Origin: an uncultured Flavonifractor sp.
Lineage (GTDB): Bacteria > Bacillota > Clostridia > Oscillospirales > Oscillospiraceae
DNA: 39,928 nt
Assembly: GCA_944383135.1 (NCBI GenBank)
Contig: CALWOL010000048.1
Span: 1-39,928 of the forward strand
Reading direction: 5' to 3'
Positions 25,996 through 35,258 of the stretch are shown here, piece by piece. The position numbers were made by a program, and so were the translations under genes. Each line of letters starts with the position of its first letter. Position 1 is the first letter of the stretch. The notes below the pieces were generated by a model, which was not told the DNA's origin, made no database searches, and saw nothing but the letters and a program-made list of their open reading frames with translations.

Positions 25996-27444
25996 TCAGG
26001 GGAGGATCACCGCGTCCTCGGTGGTCAGCCCCTGGAGAATTTCCGTATATCCGCCGCCGGAGAGGCCGGTTTCCACCTCCACCTCCACGGCCTTGCCGTC
26101 ACGGAGCACCTGTACCGTTCCGCCGCTCACCGCCCGAGAGGGCACCCGGAGGCAGTCCTCCTTTTCCTCCGTGGTAATGACCACGTTGACGTTCATCCCA
26201 TCCCGGAGGCCGGTGAGGTCATCCAGGGAGATTTCCACCGTATAGTCGGTTACGCCGCCGGAGGTGATTCCAGTGTCGTCAACCCGCTCCACGGTGCCGG
26301 TGTAGCTTCTGGCCTGGCCGGTGTCGTCGGTGAAGGAGATTTGGACCTGCTGGCCGGGCCACACCCGCTCGATGTACTGCTCGTTGATGTCGGCATGGAC
26401 GCACAGGGCCTCCGGCTGGGCCAGCACGGCCATGGGGGAGCCTGCCGACGCCATATCTCCGGTTTTCACGGAGCGGGTGAGGATGACGCCGTCCGCCGGC
26501 GCCAGGACGGTGTAGTCGCTCCGCTTGGCCTCCAGCTGTTCCAAAGAGGTGCGGGCCGACTCCACCGACAGGGCGGCGTTGGTGACCGCGTTGGTGAGGC
26601 TGTCGTTTTTGATGGTCATCACCGTCTGCCCGGCGGTGACGGCGTTGCCCGTCTCAATGGTCAGGGTAACCACCTGACCGGACTGGGTGGCGTAAATGGA
26701 CTGCTCGGTGGAGTTGGTCACGGTGCCGGTGTCCATACAGGCAATCCCGCCTACGCTGGCGGAGGCGGTGTCCCCGCTGAGAACGGTACCGGGATTGCGG
26801 AAGGAGAGCTCCACATATACCCCCGTCCTGCCCCCGGAGAGGGCGCTGGGGCTGTCATAGATCCGGGACACCGTGCCGCTCACCGTCTCCCCCCGGCTGG
26901 GGAAGGAGATGACGGCGGCGTCGCCCACGGAAAAGCTCCCGGCGTCCTGGGCAAAGAAGGGGACGGTGAGCTTCAGGTTCTGATCGTCCACCACCTGGGC
27001 AATGGGTGTGCCGGAGGATACAAAATCGCCCACGTGGACCTGGACGGCGGTGATGGTGCCGGTGGCGTAGGAAGTGACGGTGAGATCGTCACAGGCCGCC
27101 CGGGCCTGGCTGAGAGCTGCCTGGGCGCTGTCCAGGGAGAGCTGGGCCTGCTCAATCTGGTCCTCCAGATCGCCGCCGTCGATGACGTACAGCTCCTGCC
27201 CGGCGGTGACGGTATCCCCCTCCGAGATGGAGCAGGACAGCACCGTGCCGCTGACCAGGGGGACGATGGTGTAATTGTCCCGATAGGTGACGGTGCCGGT
27301 GTCCTCCACCGTGTTCACCACCGGCCCCACGTTGGGGAAAACGGTGGTGGTTTCCCCATTGTTTTCCTGGGAGCAGCCGGCCAGCAGGGCCAGGCTGAGC
27401 AGGCAGGCCAGAGCCGCGCACCCGTACTTCTTGTGTTGAGCCAT
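25996..27444 (-). CDS. HlyD/MacA-type adaptor lipoprotein
   Basis: A 482-residue adaptor anchored as a lipoprotein: the signal has the lipobox LLAGC with the modified cysteine at residue 24. Two lipoyl-like segments (GTVLSCSISEGDTVTAGQELY and IYATQSGQVVTLTIETGNAV) flank helical hairpins (QIEQAQLSLDSAQAALSQA). A third such segment (DYTVLAPADGVIL) and a beta-barrel domain follow. The start at 27444 is chosen because GAGG is 8 nt upstream; the ATG at 27453 is too close to it. It is the last gene of a three-gene export cassette, 28 nt after the permease. Confidence 0.87.
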   Translation of the reverse strand: MAQHKKYGCAALACLLSLALLAGCSQENNGETTTVFPNVGPVVNTVEDTGTVTYRDNYTIVPLVSGTVLSCSISEGDTVTAGQELYVIDGGDLEDQIEQAQLSLDSAQAALSQARAACDDLTVTSYATGTITAVQVHVGDFVSSGTPIAQVVDDQNLKLTVPFFAQDAGSFSVGDAAVISFPSRGETVSGTVSRIYDSPSALSGGRTGVYVELSFRNPGTVLSGDTASASVGGIACMDTGTVTNSTEQSIYATQSGQVVTLTIETGNAVTAGQTVMTIKNDSLTNAVTNAALSVESARTSLEQLEAKRSDYTVLAPADGVILTRSVKTGDMASAGSPMAVLAQPEALCVHADINEQYIERVWPGQQVQISFTDDTGQARSYTGTVERVDDTGITSGGVTDYTVEISLDDLTGLRDGMNVNVVITTEEKEDCLRVPSRAVSGGTVQVLRDGKAVEVEVETGLSGGGYTEILQGLTTEDAVILP

Positions 27445-27472
27445 CACATCCACCTCGTTTGCTAAAAGGAAC

Positions 27473-29785
27473 CTATTCCACGCTTTTCAGGGCGCCCAGC
27501 ATATCAATCTCCCGCATTTTCCGCCCGATGAGCACGTTTACCGCCAGGGCAAAGAGCATGGTCACCCCGCAGGATAGGGCAATGGCTCTGGCGGTAATCA
27601 CCACCTCCAGGGGCATGGCGGTGATGGACAGGATAAGAAACCGGTCCAGCCCGATGCCCAAGGGAATGCCCAGCAGAATGCCCGCGGCGGCAAAAATCAG
27701 ATTCTCACTGAGCTGGAGGTACTTGATCTCCCGCTCGTAAAAGCCCAGCACCATCAGGGTGGCCAGACTGCGGATCTGCTCAAAGAAGCTCATAATGCCC
27801 AGGTTGTAGATGACGATGCAGGCCAGCCCGCCTCCAAAGACGATGAGGATATACACCACCATGGAGGTGTTTTCCATCTTCTCCACCACTGCGGCGGTGA
27901 CGGTCTGGCGGGTCTGCCAGCCGTCCACAAAGTCGTAGCCGTCCAGCTGCTGCTCCAGGAGGAGGGTGTCCCCGGCGGTGAGGTAGGCGGCGGTGGGGGT
28001 ATAGGCGCGGCCCAGACTCCGCCAGGTGCTCCGGCTGACATAGGCGCCGCTGACGCAGCGGTTGACCTCCGCCACCCTCAGGGTGACGTAGCCCCTCTCT
28101 CCGGTGAAGCGGAGTGTGACGCTGTCCCCCTCCTCCAGCCCCAAATCGTCCGCCAGCTGCTTTTCCAGCACCAGACCGTCCTCCGGCAGGGCCAGAGGGG
28201 CGGCGGCGTAGGGGTCATACAGGTGGAGGGACACCACATCCTCCGCCACCGTCAGGGTGGAGGTGGCCCGGCGGTCGCTGCTGTACAGCCAGCAGGTGGT
28301 GGTCATCTCCAGCTCCGCCTGGGTTACGCCGGGGGAGGAGGTGAGGCGGCTGTACTGGCTCTCCGTGACGGCGGTATTCAAATCAACCATCACGTCATAG
28401 CGGTTCTGGTTCTGGGCCAGGGCGTCGGAGTAAGTATCCATGGAGTCCTTGATGGCAAAGGCCATGAACACCAGGGCCATGCAGAAGGCGATGCCCAGCA
28501 CGCAGGTGAGCAGGCGCACCTTGTTGCGGAAGGTGTTGCGCAGGATGTATTTCTGGTTAAAGCCCAGCCGCCGCCACAGGGGACGGATATGCTCCAGCAG
28601 CAGGGAACTGCCGCCCTTGGGCGCCTTGGGGCGCATACACTGGGCGGGGGTCTCCTTCAGCAGGGAGCGGGCCACCAGCCAGGCGCTGCCCAGGCAGCAC
28701 AGGGCGGTAAGGCCCAGAGCCTGTCCCCAGGCGGCAAAATCGTGGACAATGTCGGTGGGAGGCAGGTCGCAGCCGGTGGCGATGGTCCACACGATGAGGG
28801 CGGAAATATACTTGCCCAGCACCGCCCCGATGGGGAAGCCGATGATCACCACCAGCAGGGCGTGGAGCAGATAATAGCATAAAATGGTCCGGTCGGCGTA
28901 GCCCAGGGCCTTGAAGGTGCCGATATCCGTCCGGGCGCTTTCAATCAGCCGGTTCATGGTGCTCACCATCATCAGCACCGCGCACAGGAAAAACAGGGTG
29001 GGGAAGAAGGTGAGGATGGGAGTAAGGTTATTTTTGCCCTCCATAAGGGAATAGGCCTGCTGATTGTCCGCCAGGGCCAGGATGTTGATGACCTTGCTGC
29101 CCAGAGCGTCGTCCACCACGGCACGGATTTGAGCGGAGGAGCTGCCGTCGGCGGCGGTGATGCAGATTTGATTGTACACGTGGGGCCCCAGGATATCCTG
29201 AAGGGCCTCCTCCTTTACGTAGGCAAAGCCGTACCGGGACAGGTCGGGGGAGGGGGTGGTGGCGTTGACGGGGTAGAGGAATTCGGGGTCCTTCCCCAGG
29301 CCGCACACCTGGAGCCGGAGGTGGATGCCCAGCCCGGTGAGGGTGAGCTCATACCAGTCGCCCACCGCCAGGCCCCTGGCCTGGGCAAACTGGTCGCTGA
29401 GGAAAATTTCCTGATTGCCCTCCGGCAGACGGCCCTCCGTCACATAGGGTACGTTGATATCCCATTCCGCCGGTACGCCGCAGAGGGAGAGGGTAATGCC
29501 GCTGTTGTGCCGCTCCTCCGCGTCCAGCAGCACCCGGGGCTGTACGCCGGTTACGCCCTCCAAACCCTCCAGCGCGCGGCAGTCCGCCTGGTCCAGCCCC
29601 ACGCCGGTAATCCAGTAGTCGGCCACGTTCTGGGCGTCATAATAGGCCCCCATGATGCGGTCCACGTTGTAGATGATGCCGCTCAGGCCGGTGTACACCA
29701 CCACGGCAATCATGGTGATGATGCTCACCGAAATCAGCCGGGAGGCGGTGCGGCGCAGATCCCGGAAAAAGTTCCTCCAAATCAT
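27473..29785 (-). CDS. Large FtsX-like ABC permease with two FtsX domains
   Basis: A 770-residue permease with two copies of the FtsX layout. Each has a membrane helix, a large extracytoplasmic domain and three further helices. The first half ends around residue 390, with an ETPAQCMRPKAPKGG linker. The second starts at NKVRLLTCVLGIAFCMALVFM. Such duplicated permeases are common in Firmicutes peptide or lipid exporters and sensors. It starts 1 nt after the ATPase stop. Substrate unknown. Confidence 0.9.
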   Translation of the reverse strand: MIWRNFFRDLRRTASRLISVSIITMIAVVVYTGLSGIIYNVDRIMGAYYDAQNVADYWITGVGLDQADCRALEGLEGVTGVQPRVLLDAEERHNSGITLSLCGVPAEWDINVPYVTEGRLPEGNQEIFLSDQFAQARGLAVGDWYELTLTGLGIHLRLQVCGLGKDPEFLYPVNATTPSPDLSRYGFAYVKEEALQDILGPHVYNQICITAADGSSSAQIRAVVDDALGSKVINILALADNQQAYSLMEGKNNLTPILTFFPTLFFLCAVLMMVSTMNRLIESARTDIGTFKALGYADRTILCYYLLHALLVVIIGFPIGAVLGKYISALIVWTIATGCDLPPTDIVHDFAAWGQALGLTALCCLGSAWLVARSLLKETPAQCMRPKAPKGGSSLLLEHIRPLWRRLGFNQKYILRNTFRNKVRLLTCVLGIAFCMALVFMAFAIKDSMDTYSDALAQNQNRYDVMVDLNTAVTESQYSRLTSSPGVTQAELEMTTTCWLYSSDRRATSTLTVAEDVVSLHLYDPYAAAPLALPEDGLVLEKQLADDLGLEEGDSVTLRFTGERGYVTLRVAEVNRCVSGAYVSRSTWRSLGRAYTPTAAYLTAGDTLLLEQQLDGYDFVDGWQTRQTVTAAVVEKMENTSMVVYILIVFGGGLACIVIYNLGIMSFFEQIRSLATLMVLGFYEREIKYLQLSENLIFAAAGILLGIPLGIGLDRFLILSITAMPLEVVITARAIALSCGVTMLFALAVNVLIGRKMREIDMLGALKSVE

Positions 29786-29786
29786 G

Positions 29787-30488
29787 CTACCACTCCAGCT
29801 CCTGCACCGGCACCGGGTGGGGATTTTCCGTAAAGGATTCGATTTTTCCGCTCTTCATGCGGATGACAATGTCGGCGGTGGGGGCCAGGGCTCCGTTGTG
29901 GGTGACCACCACCACCGTCTTTTTGCTTTTCCGGCACAAATCGTAGAGCAGGGCCAGAATGGCCTTGCCGGTCACATAGTCCAGGGCGCCGGTGGGCTCG
30001 TCGCACAGCAGCACGTCGGGATTTTTGGCCAGGGCCCGGGCAATGGCTCCCCGCTGCTGCTCACCGCCGGAGCACTGGGCTGGAAAGTTGCCCGCCCGCT
30101 CCCCCAGACCCACCATATCCAGCACCTCTCTGGCGTCCAGGGGATTTTTGCAGATTTGACTAGCCAGCTCCACATTTTCCAGCACCGTCAGGCTGGGCAT
30201 CAGGTTGTAAAACTGAAAGACAAAGCCGATGCTCTCCCGCCGGTATTGGGTGAGCTGCTTTTTGTTGAAGCTGGAAATTTCCCGGTCGTTGACAAAGACC
30301 TTTCCGCCGGTGGGGGAGTCCATCCCGCCCAGAATGTTGAGCACCGTGGACTTGCCCGCGCCGCTGGCCCCCAGAATAATGGTGTATTTCCCCTCCGGAA
30401 TGGAAAAGCTCACGTCGTCCACCGCCCGGATGGTGGTCTTGCCCATGCTGTATTCCCGCACCACATGCTCCAGCCGTACGCCCGCCAT
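29787..30488 (-). CDS. ABC transporter ATP-binding protein
   Basis: A 233-residue ATPase with Walker [11 protein letters not shown]-loop [10 protein letters not shown], Walker [12 protein letters not shown] and H-loop THN. The signature reads [15 protein letters not shown], with Cys instead of Leu and Gly after QQR; the core SGG is intact, so it should still be active. The start at 30488 is chosen because GGAGG is 8 nt upstream; a TTG at 30494 is too close. It is first in the cassette ATPase-permease-adaptor. Confidence 0.93.
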   Translation of the reverse strand: MAGVRLEHVVREYSMGKTTIRAVDDVSFSIPEGKYTIILGASGAGKSTVLNILGGMDSPTGGKVFVNDREISSFNKKQLTQYRRESIGFVFQFYNLMPSLTVLENVELASQICKNPLDAREVLDMVGLGERAGNFPAQCSGGEQQRGAIARALAKNPDVLLCDEPTGALDYVTGKAILALLYDLCRKSKKTVVVVTHNGALAPTADIVIRMKSGKIESFTENPHPVPVQELEW

Positions 30489-30534
30489 GGACAATGCCTC
30501 CTTCCGGCAATGGGAACTGCGCTGATTTTGTTTT

Positions 30535-30564
30535 ATTATAACTTTTTTCCGTTTCCTCCGTCAA
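30535..30564 (-). promoter_or_regulatory. Promoter of the second export cassette
   Basis: On the minus strand, TTGACG (30559-30564) and TATAAT (30535-30540) are 18 bp apart. It lies between the pyrG terminator and the ATPase gene. No TTTCAG repeat is seen, so it is probably not under the neighbouring response regulator. Confidence 0.75.
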
Positions 30565-30582
30565 GGCAAACGGGTATAGAAA

Positions 30583-30610
30583 AGCAGCCTGCCGATTCAG
30601 GCAGGCTGCT
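30583..30610 (-). terminator. Terminator after pyrG
   Basis: A perfect 11-bp stem (30583-30593 with 30600-30610) with a 6-nt loop is followed on the minus strand by TTTC, a short T run. It lies about 20 nt beyond the pyrG stop. Confidence 0.7.
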
Positions 30611-30631
30611 GTGTTTCCAACTGGTTCCGAA

Positions 30632-32305
<1,674 letters not shown>

Positions 32306-32316
32306 TCAATAGGGAT

Positions 32317-32345
32317 AGGATAGCCTTAAATTTGCAGGATGTCAA
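32317..32345 (-). promoter_or_regulatory. Promoter of pyrG
   Basis: On the minus strand, TTGACA (32340-32345) and TATCCT (32317-32322) are separated by 17 bp. Transcription should start near 32310, about 75 nt before the ATG of pyrG. Confidence 0.75.
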
Positions 32346-32370
32346 GATGGAACTTGCAAAATCGGCGGAT

Positions 32371-32511
32371 TTATTCTCCCGCCTCCCGCAGCAGACGGCG
32401 CAGTTCCCGCCCCCGGAAACTGCCCGGGCGGAGCACGGCTTCCACAAACGCCGGGGGATTGGCCCAGAACAGGGCGATACAGGCGGCGGCCTGCCGGAGC
32501 AGCTTGCCCAT
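32371..32511 (-). CDS. 46-residue hypothetical protein
   Basis: A short open frame reading MGKLLRQAAACIALFWANPP and ending in a basic helix rich in Arg, Leu and Glu (RELRRLLREAGE). A good GGGGAGG site lies 7 nt before the ATG. The first half is weakly hydrophobic and could be a membrane-associated helix. It lies 66 nt downstream of the MocR-type gene on the same strand and could share its transcript. I do not recognise it. The ribosome-binding site and the amphipathic C-terminus favour a real gene. Confidence 0.5.
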   Translation of the reverse strand: MGKLLRQAAACIALFWANPPAFVEAVLRPGSFRGRELRRLLREAGE

Positions 32512-32577
32512 ACCATCGCCTCCCCGTTCAGTATAAGGGAGAGCGGGGGTCGAAATCCGGCGAAAAGCGCCCGCGGC

Positions 32578-33978
32578 TCAGAAATGCCAGGCCAGCTTGA
32601 GCTGGGCCAGGGCGGGGGCCATCTCCTGGGCGGCGATACGGGTGTAGCCCAAAACCAGGGCGGGAGGGCGGTCAGGGGAGGGGGGGGACAGGTCGTAGGC
32701 GGACAGGGGGGAGAGCCCCACGCCCGCCCGGGCGGCCCGCGCCACCAGCTCTTCCTCCGTCCACCGGCAGTCCATCCACAGCAGCAGGTGGAGGCCGGCA
32801 TCCCCGCCGGAGAAGGTCCCCGCCTCCAGCAGGCCGGAGCTGCGGGCGGCGGCCAGCAGCGCCTCCCGCCGGGCCTTGTACCGGGTGCGGGTGCGGTTGA
32901 GGTGGCGCTCAAAGTGGCCCCCCTCCATAAAGCGGGCCAGGGCGTACTGCTCGAAGGAGGGGACGGTGGAGGAGTAGAACCAGAACTCCCGCTGCCACCG
33001 CTCCGCCAGGGCGGGGGGGAGCACCATGTAGCTCACCCGGAGCGAGGGGGCCAGGGTTTTGGCAAAGGTATTCAGATAGATGACACGGCCGCCGCTGTCC
33101 AGGCTCTGGAGGGCGGGGATGGGTTTGCCGGAAAAGCGGAACTCGCTGTCGTAGTCGTCCTCGATGATATACCGCTCCGGCGCCTCGCCTGCCCACCGCA
33201 GCAGGGCCTGCCGCCGGGGGGCGGGCATGATGATGCCCAGGGGGAAGTGGTGGGAGGGGGTGACGTGGACCACCCGCACCTGCCGCTGGTCCAGCACCTC
33301 TACCCGCAGGCCCTGCCTGTCCAGGGGGATGGGCTCCACCCGGACGCCGCAGCTGGTGAGAATCCGGTGGGTTTTGCCGTAGCCCGGGTCCTCCACGCCG
33401 TAGGCGCCCTGCCGTCCCAGCAGCTGGACCAGCAGGGCGATGAGGGTTTCCGAGCCCGCCCCCACCACAATCTGCTCCGGGTGTGCCCGGATGCCCCGGA
33501 AGCGGTAAAGATGTCCGGCAATGGCCTGGCGCAGCTGGGGGACCCCCTGGGGATGGGGGGCGGAGAGCAGCCGGTCCTCCTGGCCGGACAGGACCTCCCG
33601 CATGAGTTTGGCCCAGGTGGAAAAGGGAAAGAGGGCGGTGTCCACCCCACTGGTGGAGAAGTCCCAGCGGAAGGCGGGGCGGGCGGGCGCTTCCGCGGCG
33701 GCGGGGGCCGGGCCGGGCTCCGGCGGCGGCTCCTGGGCGCCTGCCTGGACAAAGAAGCCCCGCCGGGCCTGGGCGCTGAGATAGCCCTCCGCCAGCAGCT
33801 GCTCATAGGCGCCCTCCACGGTGACTACACTCACCTTCAGATGGGCGGCCAGGGCCCGTTTGGAGGGCAGCCGGGTTCCCGGCGCCAGGCGTCCGGCCTC
33901 GATTTCCCCCCGGATGTGGCGGTAGAGCTGTTCATACAGCGGACGGCGGTCATTGCCGTCCAGAATGGGTGTGAGCAT
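32578..33978 (-). CDS. MocR/PdxR-type regulator (GntR HTH plus aminotransferase domain)
   Basis: A 466-residue fusion. Residues 1-75 are a GntR-type winged helix (PLYEQLYRHIRGEIEAGRLA, LPSKRALAAHLKVS, TVEGAYEQLLAEGYL). A Pro/Ala-rich linker follows, then a class I aminotransferase fold with the PLP lysine in NTFAKTLAPSLRVSY and IIEDDYDSEFR. Members sense PLP or amino acids and control vitamin B6 or transport genes. No pdxS/pdxT is in the window, so the target is unknown. ATG 33978 has GGGAGGG 6 nt upstream; 33984 would be too close. Confidence 0.92.
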   Translation of the reverse strand: MLTPILDGNDRRPLYEQLYRHIRGEIEAGRLAPGTRLPSKRALAAHLKVSVVTVEGAYEQLLAEGYLSAQARRGFFVQAGAQEPPPEPGPAPAAAEAPARPAFRWDFSTSGVDTALFPFSTWAKLMREVLSGQEDRLLSAPHPQGVPQLRQAIAGHLYRFRGIRAHPEQIVVGAGSETLIALLVQLLGRQGAYGVEDPGYGKTHRILTSCGVRVEPIPLDRQGLRVEVLDQRQVRVVHVTPSHHFPLGIIMPAPRRQALLRWAGEAPERYIIEDDYDSEFRFSGKPIPALQSLDSGGRVIYLNTFAKTLAPSLRVSYMVLPPALAERWQREFWFYSSTVPSFEQYALARFMEGGHFERHLNRTRTRYKARREALLAAARSSGLLEAGTFSGGDAGLHLLLWMDCRWTEEELVARAARAGVGLSPLSAYDLSPPSPDRPPALVLGYTRIAAQEMAPALAQLKLAWHF

Positions 33979-33998
33979 AGCCATCCCTCCCTGCCGTT

Positions 33999-34027
33999 AG
34001 TATAATGCGTAGTGAACAAAGCCACAA
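33999..34027 (-). promoter_or_regulatory. Candidate promoter of the MocR-type gene
   Basis: On the minus strand, TTGTGG (34022-34027) and TATACT (33999-34004) are 17 bp apart, giving a short leader to ATG 33978. The -35 and spacer lie inside the palindromic element at 34004-34150, so that element may supply part of this promoter. Confidence 0.45.
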
Positions 34028-34150
34028 GCCTTGAAAGCCAGGGCTTGCAAGGCTGATTGGCTTTGTTCAAGTGCAAGGGTTTCGGGCGATACGGCCCAAA
34101 ATCCTTGCACTTTCATTGGAACGCCTTGCGTTCCAATGAAAATACGCATT
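34004..34150. repeat. Cloverleaf-like palindromic element
   Basis: The ends AATGCGTA (34004-34011) and TACGCATT (34143-34150) are inverted repeats. Between them three stems abut without gaps. The first is 34013-34059 (12-bp outer stem plus inner pairing). The second is 34059-34112 (10-bp outer stem plus GGGC/GCCC). The third is 34111-34141 (perfect 14-bp stem, CTT loop). Folded as RNA or single-stranded DNA this makes a four-way junction. No reading frame fits it. It could be a miniature mobile element or a structured RNA. Confidence 0.65.
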
Positions 34151-34163
34151 GTAACAATGTCTG

Positions 34164-34247
34164 AATTCCATAAAAACGGCCCCGTTTGGCCGTTTTTATG
34201 GAATTGCGCGGCTGCCGCCGCGGGAATAAACCGATCCTCGGTTTATT
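34164..34247. repeat. Three further hairpins upstream of sigG
   Basis: These are an 18-bp perfect stem with loop CCGTTT (34164-34181 with 34188-34205), a 6-bp GC stem (34207-34212 with 34217-34222), and a 10-bp perfect stem with loop TCC (34225-34234 with 34238-34247). The first has A5/T5 runs and could act as a terminator in either direction. The rest of the gap up to the sigG promoter, 34248-34350, shows only a 5-bp GCCCC/GGGGC pairing and no gene. Confidence 0.7.
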
Positions 34248-34350
34248 CAGTAGATATTAGTATAAACAACACCGCCCCAAATAGCAACGGGGCCGGGCGA
34301 AGTCCATCGAAAGCGGTCTGACGATAAAAAATATAGCCCTCCGTCCCGCC

Positions 34351-34378
34351 GTATGAAAGGGTGGGCCGCGGAAATACT
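34351..34378 (+). promoter_or_regulatory. Candidate sigma-F promoter of sigG
   Basis: GTATG (34351-34355) resembles the sigma-F -35 GYATA. After 14 bp, GGAAATACT (34370-34378) fits the -10 consensus GGNNANANT at every fixed position. The start would lie near 34385, giving a leader of about 26 nt. The assignment rests on the consensus and on known sigma-F control of sigG in B. subtilis. Confidence 0.65.
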
Positions 34379-34410
34379 GAACACAGATTCCGAGGCAGGG
34401 GGGCAGAGCC

Positions 34411-35181
34411 ATGCAGGGAAAGGTAGAAATCTGCGGCGTCAATACGTCAAAGCTGAAGGTGCTGAAAAACGAGGAGACCATGGAGCTGCTCCGCCGCACC
34501 AAGCAGGGGGATCTGGAGGCCAGGGAGCAGCTTATTGCCGGCAACCTGCGCCTGGTGCTCTCCGTCATCCAGAAGTTTTCCAACCGGGGAGAGAACGTGG
34601 ACGATTTGTTCCAGGTGGGGTGCATCGGCCTCATCAAGGCCATCGACAATTTCAACATCGACATGGATGTGCGCTTTTCCACCTACGGCGTGCCCATGAT
34701 TGTGGGGGAAATCCGGCGGTATCTCCGGGACAATTCCACCCTGCGGGTGTCCCGCTCCATGCGGGACACCGCCTACCGGGTGCTTCAAGCCAAGGAGAAG
34801 TATGTGGCCGAGCACCAGCGGGAGCCCAGCATCGACGAAATTGCCCGCATGCTGGAGCTGAAGCGGGAGGACGTGGTCTTTGCCCTGGACGCGGTGCTGG
34901 ACCCGGTATCCCTCTATGAGCCGGTCTATGACCACGGAGGGGATACCATCTGCGTCATGGATCAGGTGAAGGACTCCAAAAACACCGACGAGAGCTGGCT
35001 GGAGCACATTGCCCTGAAGGAGGCCATGGCCCGGCTCACCGAGCGGGAGCGCCACATCCTCGCCCTGCGCTTCTTTCAGGGCAAGACTCAGATGGAGGTA
35101 TCCGCCGAGGTGGGGATTTCTCAGGCCCAGGTCTCCAGACTGGAGAAAAATGCCATCAATCAAATCAAGAAGAACATCTGA
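34411..35181 (+). CDS. sigG: RNA polymerase sigma-G, forespore sigma factor
   Basis: A 256-residue sigma factor. The N-terminus KVEICGVNTSKLKVLKNEE is diagnostic for SigG. Region 2 has NLRLVLSVIQKFSNRGENVD and DLFQVGCIGLIKAIDNF. Region 3 begins at EIRRYLRDNSTLRVSRS, and region 4 ends with GISQAQVSRLEKNA. It directs late forespore genes after engulfment. GGGGGGC lies just upstream of the ATG. In B. subtilis it follows sigE directly; here it is about 30 kb away, next to an amino-acid metabolic gene. Confidence 0.95.
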   Translation: MQGKVEICGVNTSKLKVLKNEETMELLRRTKQGDLEAREQLIAGNLRLVLSVIQKFSNRGENVDDLFQVGCIGLIKAIDNFNIDMDVRFSTYGVPMIVGEIRRYLRDNSTLRVSRSMRDTAYRVLQAKEKYVAEHQREPSIDEIARMLELKREDVVFALDAVLDPVSLYEPVYDHGGDTICVMDQVKDSKNTDESWLEHIALKEAMARLTERERHILALRFFQGKTQMEVSAEVGISQAQVSRLEKNAINQIKKNI

Positions 35182-35258
35182 AAGCCGGGATTGCCATTCC
35201 CCGGTGAGCCGTGATACAATAAACAGGACAACAGAAAGAGAAAGGGGTCCTGTTTTCT

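Noticed and set aside
30535..30564. Regulator box in front of the second export cassette
   Set aside because: The promoter has a normal -35, and no TTTCAG direct repeat is present, so control by the neighbouring response regulator is not supported.
34004..34247. CRISPR-like array of short palindromes
   Set aside because: The stems differ in sequence and spacing, with no identical repeats or unique spacers, and no cas genes are near.
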